Below the pieces are notes generated by a model. It worked only from the letters and a program-made list of their open reading frames with translations. It was not told the DNA's origin and did no database searches. 64,000 bases of DNA from Paenibacillus sp. 1011MAR3C5 (lineage in GTDB: Bacteria; Bacillota; Bacilli; Paenibacillales; Paenibacillaceae). Positions within the stretch are counted from its first letter, which is position 1, and every line of letters begins with the position of its first letter. Below are positions 35,135 to 43,872 of this stretch, piece by piece. A program made the position numbers and the translations under genes. The DNA is taken from NCBI RefSeq assembly GCF_003591485.1, contig NZ_QZCF01000001.1, positions 682,001 to 746,000 on the forward strand. The letters are read 5' to 3'.

Positions 35135-35281
35135 AATCAATGACCTCCCTATTTTCATATCTCACGCAATCACATGATCATGCATCTATACCCTTTTATA
35201 CACATATCTACATCAAAAGATACGTCTACCGCCACACTGCCTGCCTGCTAACCGGGTATGTAGGTGGATCGCGCGGTACTG

Positions 35282-35657
35282 TAGCCGAGTTTCTCGGCTT
35301 GCAGTGCTCCAACGGCTCGCTTCATGCTCTCTAAGCCGAGTTTCTCGGCTTGCAGCGCTCCAACGGCTCGCTTCATGCTCTCTAAGCCGAGTTTCTCGGC
35401 TTGCAGCGCTCTAACGGCTCGCTCTGCACTCTCTAAGCCGAGTTTCTCGGCTTGCAGTGCTCCAACAGCTCGCTGTACACTCTCTAAGCCGAGTTTCTCG
35501 GCTTGCAGCGCTCCAACGGCTCGCTCTGCACTCTCTAAGCCGAGTTTCTCGGCTTGCAGCGCTCCAACAGCTCGCTGTGCACTCTCTAAGCCGAGTTTCT
35601 CGGCTTGCAGTGCTCCAACAGCTCGCTGTGCACTCTCTAAGCCGAGTTTCTCGGCTT
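35282..35657. repeat. Array 2: eight 51-bp units between icd and mdh
   Basis: The core AAGCCGAGTTTCTCGGCTT (8-bp stem, 3-nt loop) starts at 35282 (first base altered), 35333, 35384, 35435, 35486, 35537, 35588 and 35639, exactly 51 bp apart every time. The spacer (TGCAGNGCTCCAACNGCTCG followed by CTNYRCACTCTCT) differs from that of array 1, although the core and period are shared. Units differ from each other by a few transitions. The rest of the intergenic DNA to 35827 has no gene, and no clear icd terminator was found. Confidence 0.96.
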
Positions 35658-35827
35658 ACAACGATCATTTAAGCCCAACAATGCCTATGCGCCCCTGTAC
35701 TCCCTCGTGCTTCGAGCGGGAATTCAGAGGCGCATCGCCATGGCTCCCCCTATGGGAGAGTTAAAGTAGCTTCAATCAGGCGATCCCTCGAGCGGCTTGA
35801 TAGCCGCCAGCGAACGGGAAACCTAAA

Positions 35828-37123
35828 CTACATGTTTTTGATGATTTCGTCAGCAAATGCCGAGCATTTCACTTCTGTTGCGCCTTCCATCAGGCGCGCG
35901 AAGTCATATGTTACTGTTTTGTTGTTGATGGAAGTTTCCATGCCTTTATAGATCAGGTCAGCCGCTTCTTGCCAGCCCAGGTGCTCAAGCATCATAACGC
36001 CGGACAGAATGACGGAACCTGGGTTCACGACGTCTTTGTCCGCGTATTTAGGAGCAGTACCGTGAGTTGCTTCGAAAATAGCATGTCCAGTCAGGTAGTT
36101 GATGTTCGCGCCCGGTGCGATACCGATGCCGCCTACTTGTGCAGCCAGAGCGTCGGACAGGTAGTCGCCGTTCAAGTTCAAAGTAGCGATTACGTCGAAG
36201 TCAGTTGGACGAGTCAATACTTGTTGAAGCGCGATGTCCGCAATAGCGTCCTTCACGATCAGTTTGCCAGCAGCTTCAGCTTCTGCTTGTGCTTTGTTCG
36301 CAGCGTCAACGCCTTCAGCGTCTTTGATGCGGTCGTATTGGCCCCAAGTGAAGGTTTGCTCAGCGAACTCTTGCTCAGCCACTTCATAGCCCCAGTTTTT
36401 GAACGCGCCTTCTGTGAACTTCATGATGTTGCCTTTGTGTACCAGCGTAACCGATTTTCTGCCGTGCTTGATCGCATATTCGATTGCAGCACGAGCCAGA
36501 CGTTTCGAACCTTCAGCAGATACTGGCTTGATGCCGATACCGGAAGTTTCAGGGAAACGGATTTTGTTAGCGCCCATTTCTTTTTGCAGGAACTCGATTA
36601 CTTTTTTCACTTCTGGGGAACCTTCAGCGTACTCGATACCAGCGTAGATATCTTCAGTATTCTCGCGGAAGATAACCATGTTAACCAGCTCAGGGCGTTT
36701 AACCGGGGAAGGTACGCCGTCGAAGTAGCGAACTGGACGCAGGCAAGTGTACAGGTCAAGCTCTTGGCGAAGCGCAACGTTCAGGGAACGGATGCCGCCG
36801 CCGATAGGCGTAGTCAGAGGACCTTTGATTGCTACGATGTATTCACGGATAGCTGTCAGTGTATCAGCAGGCAGCCACTCGCCGTATTCGTTGAATGCTT
36901 TTTCGCCGGCAAAAACTTCGTACCAAGCGATTTTTTTGGAGCCGCTGTAAGCTTTTTCTACAGCAGCGTCAAGAACGCGTTTCGAAGCGCGCCAGATGTC
37001 GCGGCCTGTTCCGTCGCCCTCGATGAACGGGATGATCGGGTTGTTTGGCACTTGAAGCACGCCATTGTCAATAGAAATTTGCTCGCCTTCAGTTGGAAGA
37101 GCGTATTTTTCGAACTTAGCCAT
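35828..37123 (-). CDS. icd: Isocitrate dehydrogenase (NADP-dependent)
   Basis: Oxidative decarboxylation of isocitrate to 2-oxoglutarate. 431 aa, close to B. subtilis Icd (423). Motifs: [17 protein letters not shown] near residue 32, [20 protein letters not shown] with the substrate Ser/Arg cluster, [28 protein letters not shown], and [26 protein letters not shown] precedes the ATG ending at 37123. The leader consists of three tandem 65-nt hairpin units that end next to the ribosome binding site. Confidence 0.97.
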   Translation of the reverse strand: MAKFEKYALPTEGEQISIDNGVLQVPNNPIIPFIEGDGTGRDIWRASKRVLDAAVEKAYSGSKKIAWYEVFAGEKAFNEYGEWLPADTLTAIREYIVAIKGPLTTPIGGGIRSLNVALRQELDLYTCLRPVRYFDGVPSPVKRPELVNMVIFRENTEDIYAGIEYAEGSPEVKKVIEFLQKEMGANKIRFPETSGIGIKPVSAEGSKRLARAAIEYAIKHGRKSVTLVHKGNIMKFTEGAFKNWGYEVAEQEFAEQTFTWGQYDRIKDAEGVDAANKAQAEAEAAGKLIVKDAIADIALQQVLTRPTDFDVIATLNLNGDYLSDALAAQVGGIGIAPGANINYLTGHAIFEATHGTAPKYADKDVVNPGSVILSGVMMLEHLGWQEAADLIYKGMETSINNKTVTYDFARLMEGATEVKCSAFADEIIKNM

Positions 37124-37140
37124 GAATAATTCCTCCTAAA

Positions 37141-37335
37141 AAGTTTTGTGATGGTAATCAGCGATTAGCTGATTGGAGCAAAACTTACTTCGTAAGCATA
37201 GACCTAAGTTTTGTGATGGTAATCAGCGATTAGCTGATTGGAGCAAAACTTACTTCGTAAGCATAGACCTAAGTTTTGTCATGGTAATCAACGATTAGCT
37301 GATTGGAGCAAAACTTACATCGTTAGCATCAACCT
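37141..37335 (-). repeat. Three tandem 65-bp hairpin repeats in the icd leader
   Basis: Units begin at 37141, 37206 and 37271 (exact 65-bp period). Units 1 and 2 are identical; unit 3 has a few changes. Each holds nested inverted repeats: outer AAGTTTTG/CAAAACTT and inner AATCAGC/GCTGATT around GATTA, plus a small CTTAC-TTC-GTAAG hairpin. Read on the minus strand, the last unit ends CAAAACTTTTTAGGAGG, so the hairpin and its U-run abut the icd Shine-Dalgarno sequence. This resembles an attenuator or a processing/stability element. Confidence 0.95.
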
Positions 37336-37433
37336 TAAGTATAGCGATCTTCAGCCACGATAACCAGCCCGCACGGGAAGGAGAACAAGCTTGCCGCTTG
37401 CCCTCGCTTTATGCGGAATGTTTGTGAACGAAA

Positions 37434-38546
37434 TTAGCGTTGCTCGATCGGAATGTATTTTGCATTGACAGGACCGACATAGTCCGCGCGAGGACGGATT
37501 AGACGGTTGTCTTGGTATTGCTCCAAGATATGTGCGCACCAGCCGGATACGCGGCTGATTGCGAAGATTGGCGTGAACAAGTCGCGCGGAATTTCAAGCG
37601 CTGTGTATACCGATGCCGAGTAGAAGTCAACGTTCGGCTTCAGACCCTTTTGACCTGTTACGAGCTCTTCGATTTTAACCGACATTTCGTATAGCTCCAT
37701 GTTGCCAGTCAGCTTGCCCAGCTCACGGGACATTTTTTGCAAATGCTTGGCGCGCGGGTCGCCGTTTTTGTATACGCGGTGACCAAAGCCCATAATTTTT
37801 TGCTTGTTCGCAAGAGCGTTGCCGATGTAGCCTTCAACGTTCGCAAATGTGCCGATCTCTTCAAGCATAACCATAACGGCTTCGTTCGCGCCGCCATGCA
37901 GAGGGCCTTTCAGAGCGCCGATTGCGGAAGTTACGCCGGAGTAGATGTCGGAAAGCGTCGCTACCGTTACGCGAGCAGCGAACGTGGAAGCATTCAGCTC
38001 GTGGTCGGCATGCAGGACAAGCGCTTGATCCAAAGCCTTCACTGCCACTTCAGCCGGCTCATTGCCAGTGAGCATATAGAGGAAGTTGTACGCGATCGAT
38101 ACGCCTTTCTTCGGTGCAACCGGTTCCTTGCCTTCGCGAATACGCGAGAAAGCAGCGATAACTGTAGGCAGCTGCGCCTGCAATTTAATCGCTTTCAGCT
38201 GGTTAGCCTCAGGAGTCATGTCGTTCGCCGAAGCATCATACAGCGCAAGGCTGGATACTGCCGTACGAAGAGCCGCCATGGAGTTTGTATCTTTCGGATA
38301 CAGTTTGATCTGATCGATTACTGCGCCAGGCACCTCCGAATATTCGTCAAGCTGCTTTTGCAGACCGTCAAGCTCGGAACGATTAGGGAGTTTGCCGTAC
38401 CAGAGCAGATAAGCTACTTCTTCAAAGGAAGCGTTTTCTGCAAGATCGTCAATATCGATGCCGCGATAAGTGAGGACTCCATCAATGATCGAACTGATGG
38501 AAGACGCTGCTGCGACGATTCCTTCCAGACCTTTAGTTGCTGTCAT
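37434..38546 (-). CDS. citZ: Citrate synthase
   Basis: Condenses acetyl-CoA and oxaloacetate to citrate. 370 aa, the Gram-positive type. Active-site His regions LHADHELNASTFAARV and GFGHRVYKNGDPRAK are present, with the Asp region RVSGWCAHILEQYQDNRLIR near the C-terminus. The start ATG ending at 38546 has AAGGAGAGAG upstream. It is the first gene of the TCA cluster, with its own promoter. Confidence 0.97.
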   Translation of the reverse strand: MTATKGLEGIVAAASSISSIIDGVLTYRGIDIDDLAENASFEEVAYLLWYGKLPNRSELDGLQKQLDEYSEVPGAVIDQIKLYPKDTNSMAALRTAVSSLALYDASANDMTPEANQLKAIKLQAQLPTVIAAFSRIREGKEPVAPKKGVSIAYNFLYMLTGNEPAEVAVKALDQALVLHADHELNASTFAARVTVATLSDIYSGVTSAIGALKGPLHGGANEAVMVMLEEIGTFANVEGYIGNALANKQKIMGFGHRVYKNGDPRAKHLQKMSRELGKLTGNMELYEMSVKIEELVTGQKGLKPNVDFYSASVYTALEIPRDLFTPIFAISRVSGWCAHILEQYQDNRLIRPRADYVGPVNAKYIPIEQR

Positions 38547-38617
38547 CGTTCTCTCTCCTTTATACTCGATATAGTTCTCATTCTAGGAATGGTAACGTTA
38601 TTGATGCACTATCTTCA

Positions 38618-38646
38618 ATCATAAATGATTTTTCCAATGAAGCCAA
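38618..38646 (-). promoter_or_regulatory. Sigma-A type promoter of citZ
   Basis: TTGGCT and TATGAT 17 nt apart on the minus strand, about 72 nt upstream of the citZ ATG. Confidence 0.5.
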
Positions 38647-38778
38647 CAAAATGAGACATAAAAATGCTTTATCGGCATCATTGATTATTTGAATCGGCTA
38701 TGTACGTCCGGTACGTGCTGTCTGTGCTTGAACAGGTTCCCGACAGCTCATTATTCCACAATCCAAATGCCAATATAC

Positions 38779-38808
38779 TTCGAAAAAACCGGGTCGATGT
38801 GATAGAAT
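38779..38808 (+). promoter_or_regulatory. Possible promoter of ppx
   Basis: TTCGAA and TAGAAT 18 nt apart, 47 nt upstream of the ppx ATG. The -35 match is modest. Confidence 0.35.
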
Positions 38809-38855
38809 GTCCCCATTACAGACGGCAAGTTACTATGCCGGAACGGAGGTTTACC

Positions 38856-40394
38856 ATGACTGGACAACGTATCGGCATCATCGACATCGGCTCCAACTCC
38901 GTCAGGCTCGTCGTGTACGAGAGAACGGCAGGCGGTGCCCACCGAGTCGTAGATGCCAGCAAACGATCCGCCAGACTAAGCGGAAAAATAGATGAAGAAG
39001 GCGCATTAACCGAAGAAGCGGTCATTGAGCTTGTTGAGACGCTCCGACATTTCATGCGCATCTGCTCGCATCATGGTATCGGGCATATTCGAGCCGTTGC
39101 GACAGCGGCTATCCGCAACGCGACGAACCGGAGCTATGTCCTTGAGCGGATTAAAGCCGATACCTCTTTGACCATCGAGTTGCTGACTGGCGAAATGGAA
39201 GCCTCTTTCGGCTTTCTCGGCATGATCAACTCGCTTAGCGTGAGGGACGGCTATCTGATCGATATCGGAGGCGGCAGCACAGAGCTTTCGTTATTCCGTA
39301 ACCGGGAGCTGATTCATTCGGTGTCCTTTCCGTTCGGCTGCGTCAGCTTGAACAAGTCCTTCGACGCCAAAGAAGAGCTGTCGGATGAGTCGCTGAAGGC
39401 GATTGAAGCGATAGTGACCGAGGCCGCAATGAAGCATGAATGGATACGCGAAGCACCGGGACTTCCGCTCGTTGGCGTGGGGGGCACGGTTCGTGCGCTG
39501 GGAAAGGTGCACCAGGCCGTACACCATTACGCATTCGCACAGACGCATAACTATGAACTATCAGGCGCAGGCGTTGATGAGCTGTTCCAGACCATGAGGA
39601 ACCAGCCGCTGGAGCGCAGACGCAAGCTGCCCGGCTTGTCCAAGGACAGGGCAGATGTCATCGTGCCGGGCATTGCCGTGCTGCGTACATTGTTCCGATT
39701 AGTGAGAGCATCGCATTATCAAATTTGCGGAGCAGGCCTTCGAGACGGATTATTCCATGCGGCACGCTTCCCCGCACAGCCTAAGCTGAAGGATCCATTA
39801 GCCTACAGTTTGCAGAACTTGAACGCCTTGCACACTGAAGCGCCAAGACAGCATGTGATGCAAGTGAACCGTTTATCCATGGAGCTATACGACGAGCTGC
39901 ATCGCGATATGCCCGCAGGAGGCGACGCTCGCTCCAGACTGCTCCTTGATGCCGCCTCGCAGCTTCACCGAATAGGCGCATCTATCGACTATTACGATTA
40001 TGCGAGGCATTCCTTCTATTTGATTATCCATTCGCATCTGAATGGTCTCTCTCACAGAGAGATTATTATGACAGCGGCAATCGCATCGTTCAAAAGCAAA
40101 GGACGCATCAAAACCCAAACCGCGCCTTATCGCACGCTGATTCACGAACAGGATATCGATCACATATGCAGATTGGGCTTAATCCTTCAGTTGGCCGCGG
40201 CGTTAGATCGAAGCGAGACACAAGCGATCGGACAGATCGCCATCCGCCAAACCGAGTCGCAGCTGCTTCTGCGGCCGCTTCATCCACGCGGTTCGCTGGC
40301 GGTAGAGCGGCGGGAGGTCGAAGAGCTGGCTTCAGATTTCAAGAAGCACTGGCATCTCACGCCTGCGCTCGACCATTACCGGATGCAGCACTAG
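38856..40394 (+). CDS. ppx: Exopolyphosphatase (Ppx/GppA family)
   Basis: Releases phosphate from polyphosphate ends, or hydrolyses pppGpp. 512 aa from the ATG at 38856, with GGAGG 6 nt upstream; a longer frame to 38700 is not supported. ASKHA-fold phosphate motifs IIDIGSNSVRLVVYE (N-terminus) and YLIDIGGGSTELSLF are present, then a C-terminal HD-like helical domain (from about 320; ASQLHRIGASIDYYDYARHS). It converges on ppk; the two stop codons share the palindrome CTAG. Confidence 0.93.
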   Translation: MTGQRIGIIDIGSNSVRLVVYERTAGGAHRVVDASKRSARLSGKIDEEGALTEEAVIELVETLRHFMRICSHHGIGHIRAVATAAIRNATNRSYVLERIKADTSLTIELLTGEMEASFGFLGMINSLSVRDGYLIDIGGGSTELSLFRNRELIHSVSFPFGCVSLNKSFDAKEELSDESLKAIEAIVTEAAMKHEWIREAPGLPLVGVGGTVRALGKVHQAVHHYAFAQTHNYELSGAGVDELFQTMRNQPLERRRKLPGLSKDRADVIVPGIAVLRTLFRLVRASHYQICGAGLRDGLFHAARFPAQPKLKDPLAYSLQNLNALHTEAPRQHVMQVNRLSMELYDELHRDMPAGGDARSRLLLDAASQLHRIGASIDYYDYARHSFYLIIHSHLNGLSHREIIMTAAIASFKSKGRIKTQTAPYRTLIHEQDIDHICRLGLILQLAAALDRSETQAIGQIAIRQTESQLLLRPLHPRGSLAVERREVEELASDFKKHWHLTPALDHYRMQH

Positions 40395-42457
40395 ACCTCA
40401 CCTTTCCACAGTGGAATCACTTTGGCTTCAAATTGGCTGCGGAACGGCCTGTCGCTCTTGCTGACAACCGGCTCATAGAGTCCGCTTGGCTTTAATTCTC
40501 TGGCCTTGACGTTATCGTCCAGATTCAGCCTCAGCATATTGATCAAGATGGCGCGCAGCTCAGGATCGAATACAGGGCACATCAGCTCGATTCGCTTCAT
40601 GAGATTGCGCGTCATCCAATCTGCGCTGGAGAGATATACTTCTTCTTCCCCGTTATTGTAGAAATACATCACTCTGGCATGCTCCAAATAACGGTCCACG
40701 ATGCTGATTACTTTAATATTTTCACTGCGCCCTGCCACGCCCGGCCTTAAGCAGCACACGCCCCGTACAATTAAGTCGATTTTCACACCAGCCTGAGACG
40801 CTTCATACAATTTATCAATAATATCCTGATTGGATAACGAATTCATCTTGGCGATGATATACGCTTTTCGCCCTGCGAGTGCGTTGGACTTCTCGCGGTC
40901 GATCAGCCGGAAGAGCTTCTCTCTCAAATCGGTAGGCGCCACACCAAATGCCTTCCAGTTATAAGGGGAGGAATAACCCGTAACCTCATTGAACAGTGCC
41001 GATGCGTCTCCGCCAATGACGGGATGCGAAGTGAACAAGCCGATATCCGTATACAGCGTTGCCGTATTATCATTGTAATTCCCAGTGCCGACATGCACAT
41101 AGCGCCGAAGCGTCCCTTGCTCGCGTCTGACGACCAGTAATATTTTGGCATGGGTTTTTAGCCCGACAAGACCATAGACGACATGGCAGCCTGCCTTCTC
41201 CAGCTGTCTGGCCCAAGCGATATTGCGCTCCTCGTCAAACCTGGCTTTCAGCTCGACGACGACTGTGACCTGCTTGCCTGATTCCGCCGCCTTCGCAAGC
41301 GCCTGCACAAGCGCCGATTGTCCGCTGACGCGATAAAGCGTCATTTTGAGCGCAAGCACGTCTGGATCATAAGCAGCCTGCAGCACAAAATCATTGACCG
41401 GCTCGAACGACTCATACGGATGATAGACCAGCACGTCCCGCTGCCGAATCACATCAAACATATCAGCCGACTCATCGAATTCACGAGGATAGACCGGCTC
41501 CAGCTTCTCATATCGCAAATTATCATAGCCCACTAAGTTGCCGGCGAACCGCAACAGGAAGCTGAGATCAAGAGGCCCTTCGATCTCGAACAGATTGTCT
41601 TCAATCTCCAGTTCATCCCTGAGCGTTTGCAGCGCATACGGATGCATGCCCTTCGCCACTTCAAGACGGACAGGAATGCCCCATCTGCGCCTGCGCAGCT
41701 CCTTCTCAATTTCCTCCAGCAAATCCTCCGCCCCTTCTTCATTCAGCGTCAGATCTGCATTGCGGGTCAACCGGAACGGATGGACGGAAAATGGTTCGTA
41801 GCCGTTGAACAACGTATGAATAAATTGCTCTATCAAATCTTCAAGCAGCACAAACTCTTGCTTTTTGCTATTGATTCTTCCCGGTACAGTTACGAATCTC
41901 GATAAGATCGACGGCACCTGTACTATGGCAAATAACGGTTCTTCTTCTTCCTCTGCCCCTTCGCGCTTCAGCAGTACCGCCAAATACAGTTCCTTCGTAT
42001 GTACGAGAGGAAACGGTCTGCTCTGATCGACGGCCATCGGCGTAAGGACCGGAAATACGATTTCATGGAAGTAGTCGGATACGGACTTCTGCTGGTTCGC
42101 ATTCAGCTCATCCAGCGATCGAATACATATCCCTTCCTTGGCGAGGCAGCGTGTCACTTCACGATACGTGCGGTATTGTTCGAACATCATACTGGTAGCG
42201 CGTTTGATCAGCCGCTTCCATAGGCCTGCAGGCGTATACCCCGTAAAATCCGTCTTCGTCAATCCCGCTCTCATCTGATCCTGAATACCAGCCACTCGTA
42301 CGCTCATGAATTCATCCAGATTACTGGACACGATAGACAGAAACTTCGCTCTCTCCAGCAAGGGATTACGCGTGTCCTGCGCTTCCTCGAGCACTCTTCG
42401 ATTGAATTCGATCCAGCTTAAATCCCGATTGACGTATGGGGACAACTGCTTCGTCAT
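40391..42457 (-). CDS. ppk: Polyphosphate kinase 1
   Basis: Reversible synthesis of polyphosphate from ATP. 688 aa from the ATG ending at 42457 (MTKQLSPYVNRDLSWIEFNR). The N-terminal PPK domain opens with the RDLSWIEFNRRVLEEAQD signature. The catalytic His motif RRYVHVGTGNYNDNTATLYT and the Arg-rich IVRGVCCLRPGV are intact. The Shine-Dalgarno sequence (GAGGAAAT) is a little distant. It is opposed tail-to-tail by ppx, a synthesis/degradation pair. Confidence 0.96.
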   Translation of the reverse strand: MTKQLSPYVNRDLSWIEFNRRVLEEAQDTRNPLLERAKFLSIVSSNLDEFMSVRVAGIQDQMRAGLTKTDFTGYTPAGLWKRLIKRATSMMFEQYRTYREVTRCLAKEGICIRSLDELNANQQKSVSDYFHEIVFPVLTPMAVDQSRPFPLVHTKELYLAVLLKREGAEEEEEPLFAIVQVPSILSRFVTVPGRINSKKQEFVLLEDLIEQFIHTLFNGYEPFSVHPFRLTRNADLTLNEEGAEDLLEEIEKELRRRRWGIPVRLEVAKGMHPYALQTLRDELEIEDNLFEIEGPLDLSFLLRFAGNLVGYDNLRYEKLEPVYPREFDESADMFDVIRQRDVLVYHPYESFEPVNDFVLQAAYDPDVLALKMTLYRVSGQSALVQALAKAAESGKQVTVVVELKARFDEERNIAWARQLEKAGCHVVYGLVGLKTHAKILLVVRREQGTLRRYVHVGTGNYNDNTATLYTDIGLFTSHPVIGGDASALFNEVTGYSSPYNWKAFGVAPTDLREKLFRLIDREKSNALAGRKAYIIAKMNSLSNQDIIDKLYEASQAGVKIDLIVRGVCCLRPGVAGRSENIKVISIVDRYLEHARVMYFYNNGEEEVYLSSADWMTRNLMKRIELMCPVFDPELRAILINMLRLNLDDNVKARELKPSGLYEPVVSKSDRPFRSQFEAKVIPLWKGEV

Positions 42458-42579
42458 GGTGATCCATTTCCTCGCTTTCGATGTGGCTTGCAAAAGCAAA
42501 CCAAAGCATATGCTATCGATACCATTATGATAGATGACTATTTTTGGCACATTATCGATTTGTTAACTTCATGTAAAGA

Positions 42580-42972
42580 TTAGAAGCGCCTAATCGTAAA
42601 GTCTCCATTCCTCATTCGTTTCTCCAGCCACTGCAATATCATATTGCGGAAGAGGGGTCTGGTGAACGGCAGAAGCATGATGATACCGACCAAATCACTG
42701 AAAAATCCAGGAATCAACAACAATAGCCCGCCAAGCAGCACACATATCCCGTCTATCATGGCCCGGCCAGGGATTTGCCCGGATTGCATTTGTCTTTGAG
42801 CCTCAATCCATACTTTCCTGCCCTCGAACTGAGCAACAAACGCGCCTGCTGCGCTTAATACGAGAATGAGCAGGAATGTGTTCCAGCCGCCAATCCAATC
42901 GCCCATTCGGAGAATGCCCCAAATTTCGATGATTGGAACCACTATTATCGCCGCCAATATCCATCTATACAT
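42580..42972 (-). CDS. fxsA: FxsA family membrane protein
   Basis: 130 aa (131 if the preceding ATG at 42975 is used); AAAGGTGG lies just upstream. About three or four membrane segments (residues 3-20, 26-47, 75-95) and the family motifs PIIEIWGI, FEGRKVWIEAQRQMQSGQIP and GGLLLLIPGFFSDLVGIIML identify FxsA, a membrane protein linked in E. coli to relief of phage T7 exclusion. In Bacillus fxsA (ytzA) also follows pyk. Here a thioesterase gene lies between the two. Confidence 0.9.
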   Translation of the reverse strand: MYRWILAAIIVVPIIEIWGILRMGDWIGGWNTFLLILVLSAAGAFVAQFEGRKVWIEAQRQMQSGQIPGRAMIDGICVLLGGLLLLIPGFFSDLVGIIMLLPFTRPLFRNMILQWLEKRMRNGDFTIRRF

Positions 42973-43032
42973 CATATTCCACCTTTCGCTTGTAGCATGC
43001 ACATCATTATTTCCGGACCAGCAAGCGGTAAT

Positions 43033-43102
43033 AAGTCGATGTGGTCGACTTAAATGTTGCGCACCGGACCTGCGAGCAAGATTAAGTCGATAGGATCGAC
43101 TT
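43033..43102. repeat. Array 3: two palindromic cores 51 bp apart
   Basis: AAGTCGATGTGGTCGACTT at 43033-43051 and AAGTCGATAGGATCGACTT at 43084-43102, start to start 51 bp. The stem is AAGTCGA/TCGACTT: the C-G pair at position 4 of arrays 1 and 2 is replaced by T-A, so pairing is kept. Spacer-like sequence (GGACC.GC.AGC) extends on both sides, suggesting further decayed units. Confidence 0.9.
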
Positions 43103-43142
43103 AAATCATGCGTACCAGCCCCCACACAGCATAGGCAGTCAC

Positions 43143-43610
43143 TTACCTGCCGCTAATGAGCGCATACAACTCTGGTAGCACCCGGTTTAGCCGTGCCGGC
43201 TGCCACTGTTCATTCACCCAGACATGCTTGGTGCCGCCCTCAACTAATAATTCTCCCGGGAGCGCGCTGCTATACGCCACCAAGTCTGCCCTGAAGTCCG
43301 CCTCCGTCACTCTGCGAACCTGTGATTGGAACTCCACTCGCAGCGGCGAACTGCCGGCAATACGAGTGCACACGACAACGAGATCGTCGTATTTGGCAGG
43401 CGCAACATATGTGCACTGCAGATCCACAACCGGCAGCAGCAGTCCTTTGCTTTCAATCGTCTTATAGTCGTATCCAGCCGACCTTATCCATTCCGTACGT
43501 CCAACTTCGAACCAGGTTACATAATTGCCGTGAAAAACAACACCCATCTGATCCGTTTCCTGATATCTAACCCGAATGGGATATAATCTCCATGCGCCTT
43601 CCGTCTCCAA
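43143..43610 (-). CDS. Acyl-CoA thioesterase (YbgC/4-hydroxybenzoyl-CoA thioesterase type)
   Basis: 155 aa hot-dog fold protein. The signature YQETDQMGVVFHGNYVTWFE carries the catalytic Asp (about residue 20), and GRTEWIRSAGYDYK follows the family helix. It starts at TTG ending at 43610, with GGGGGATG about 7 nt upstream; no in-frame ATG would keep the N-terminal strand. The substrate is probably a short or medium acyl-CoA. Position between pyk and fxsA. Confidence 0.88.
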   Translation of the reverse strand: METEGAWRLYPIRVRYQETDQMGVVFHGNYVTWFEVGRTEWIRSAGYDYKTIESKGLLLPVVDLQCTYVAPAKYDDLVVVCTRIAGSSPLRVEFQSQVRRVTEADFRADLVAYSSALPGELLVEGGTKHVWVNEQWQPARLNRVLPELYALISGR

Positions 43611-43639
43611 CTTTCATCCCCCGTTCTATTGTTCGCGAT

Positions 43640-43805
43640 TGTAGCGTGCCATAAGCTTATGGTGAGAAATCCTCTATCGAGGCCTTTCAAGATGAGCGGC
43701 TACAGGTTTGCAAAGCAAACCCGCCTCGTAAGCATAAGGTAGGTTTGTGGTTAGAAAAAACCTCTAGCGTGGCCCGTCTTAAGAAAACGGCCGCAATAGA
43801 GGTTA
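43640..43805. repeat. Imperfect inverted and direct repeats downstream of pyk
   Basis: Two related segments lie in tandem: about 43656-43710 (GGTGAGAAATCCTCTATCGA onward) and about 43747-43802 (GGTTAGAAAAAACCTCTAGC onward). The second folds as AACCTCTAGCG..GGCC against GGCCGCAATAGAGGTT. Between them are GTTTGCAAAGCAAAC and CGTAAGCATAAGGTAGGTTTG; the motif CGTAAGCATA also occurs in the 65-bp icd-leader repeats, suggesting a related element. Confidence 0.55.
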
Positions 43806-43813
43806 GTCCAATA

Positions 43814-43850
43814 GTTGAATAAAAAGCGACGGTGATCGCACCATCGCTTT
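43814..43850 (-). terminator. Rho-independent terminator after pyk
   Basis: 12-bp stem AAAGCGACGGTG (43823-43834) and CACCATCGCTTT (43839-43850), one mismatch; on the minus strand TTTTTATTC follows. Confidence 0.8.
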
Positions 43851-43872
43851 CTATCGATTTATAAAGTTAAAG

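Noticed and set aside
35324..35764. Repeat-protein-like frames through array 2 (KPSFSAC repeats; reverse-strand RETRLREC repeats)
   Set aside because: Same argument as array 1: multiple overlapping frames, no start signals, and conservation centred on the palindrome rather than on codons.
35969..37129. 386-codon frame antisense to icd, with similar long frames opposite mdh and dnaE
   Set aside because: Each lies entirely opposite a gene with unmistakable family motifs and lacks its own ribosome binding site.
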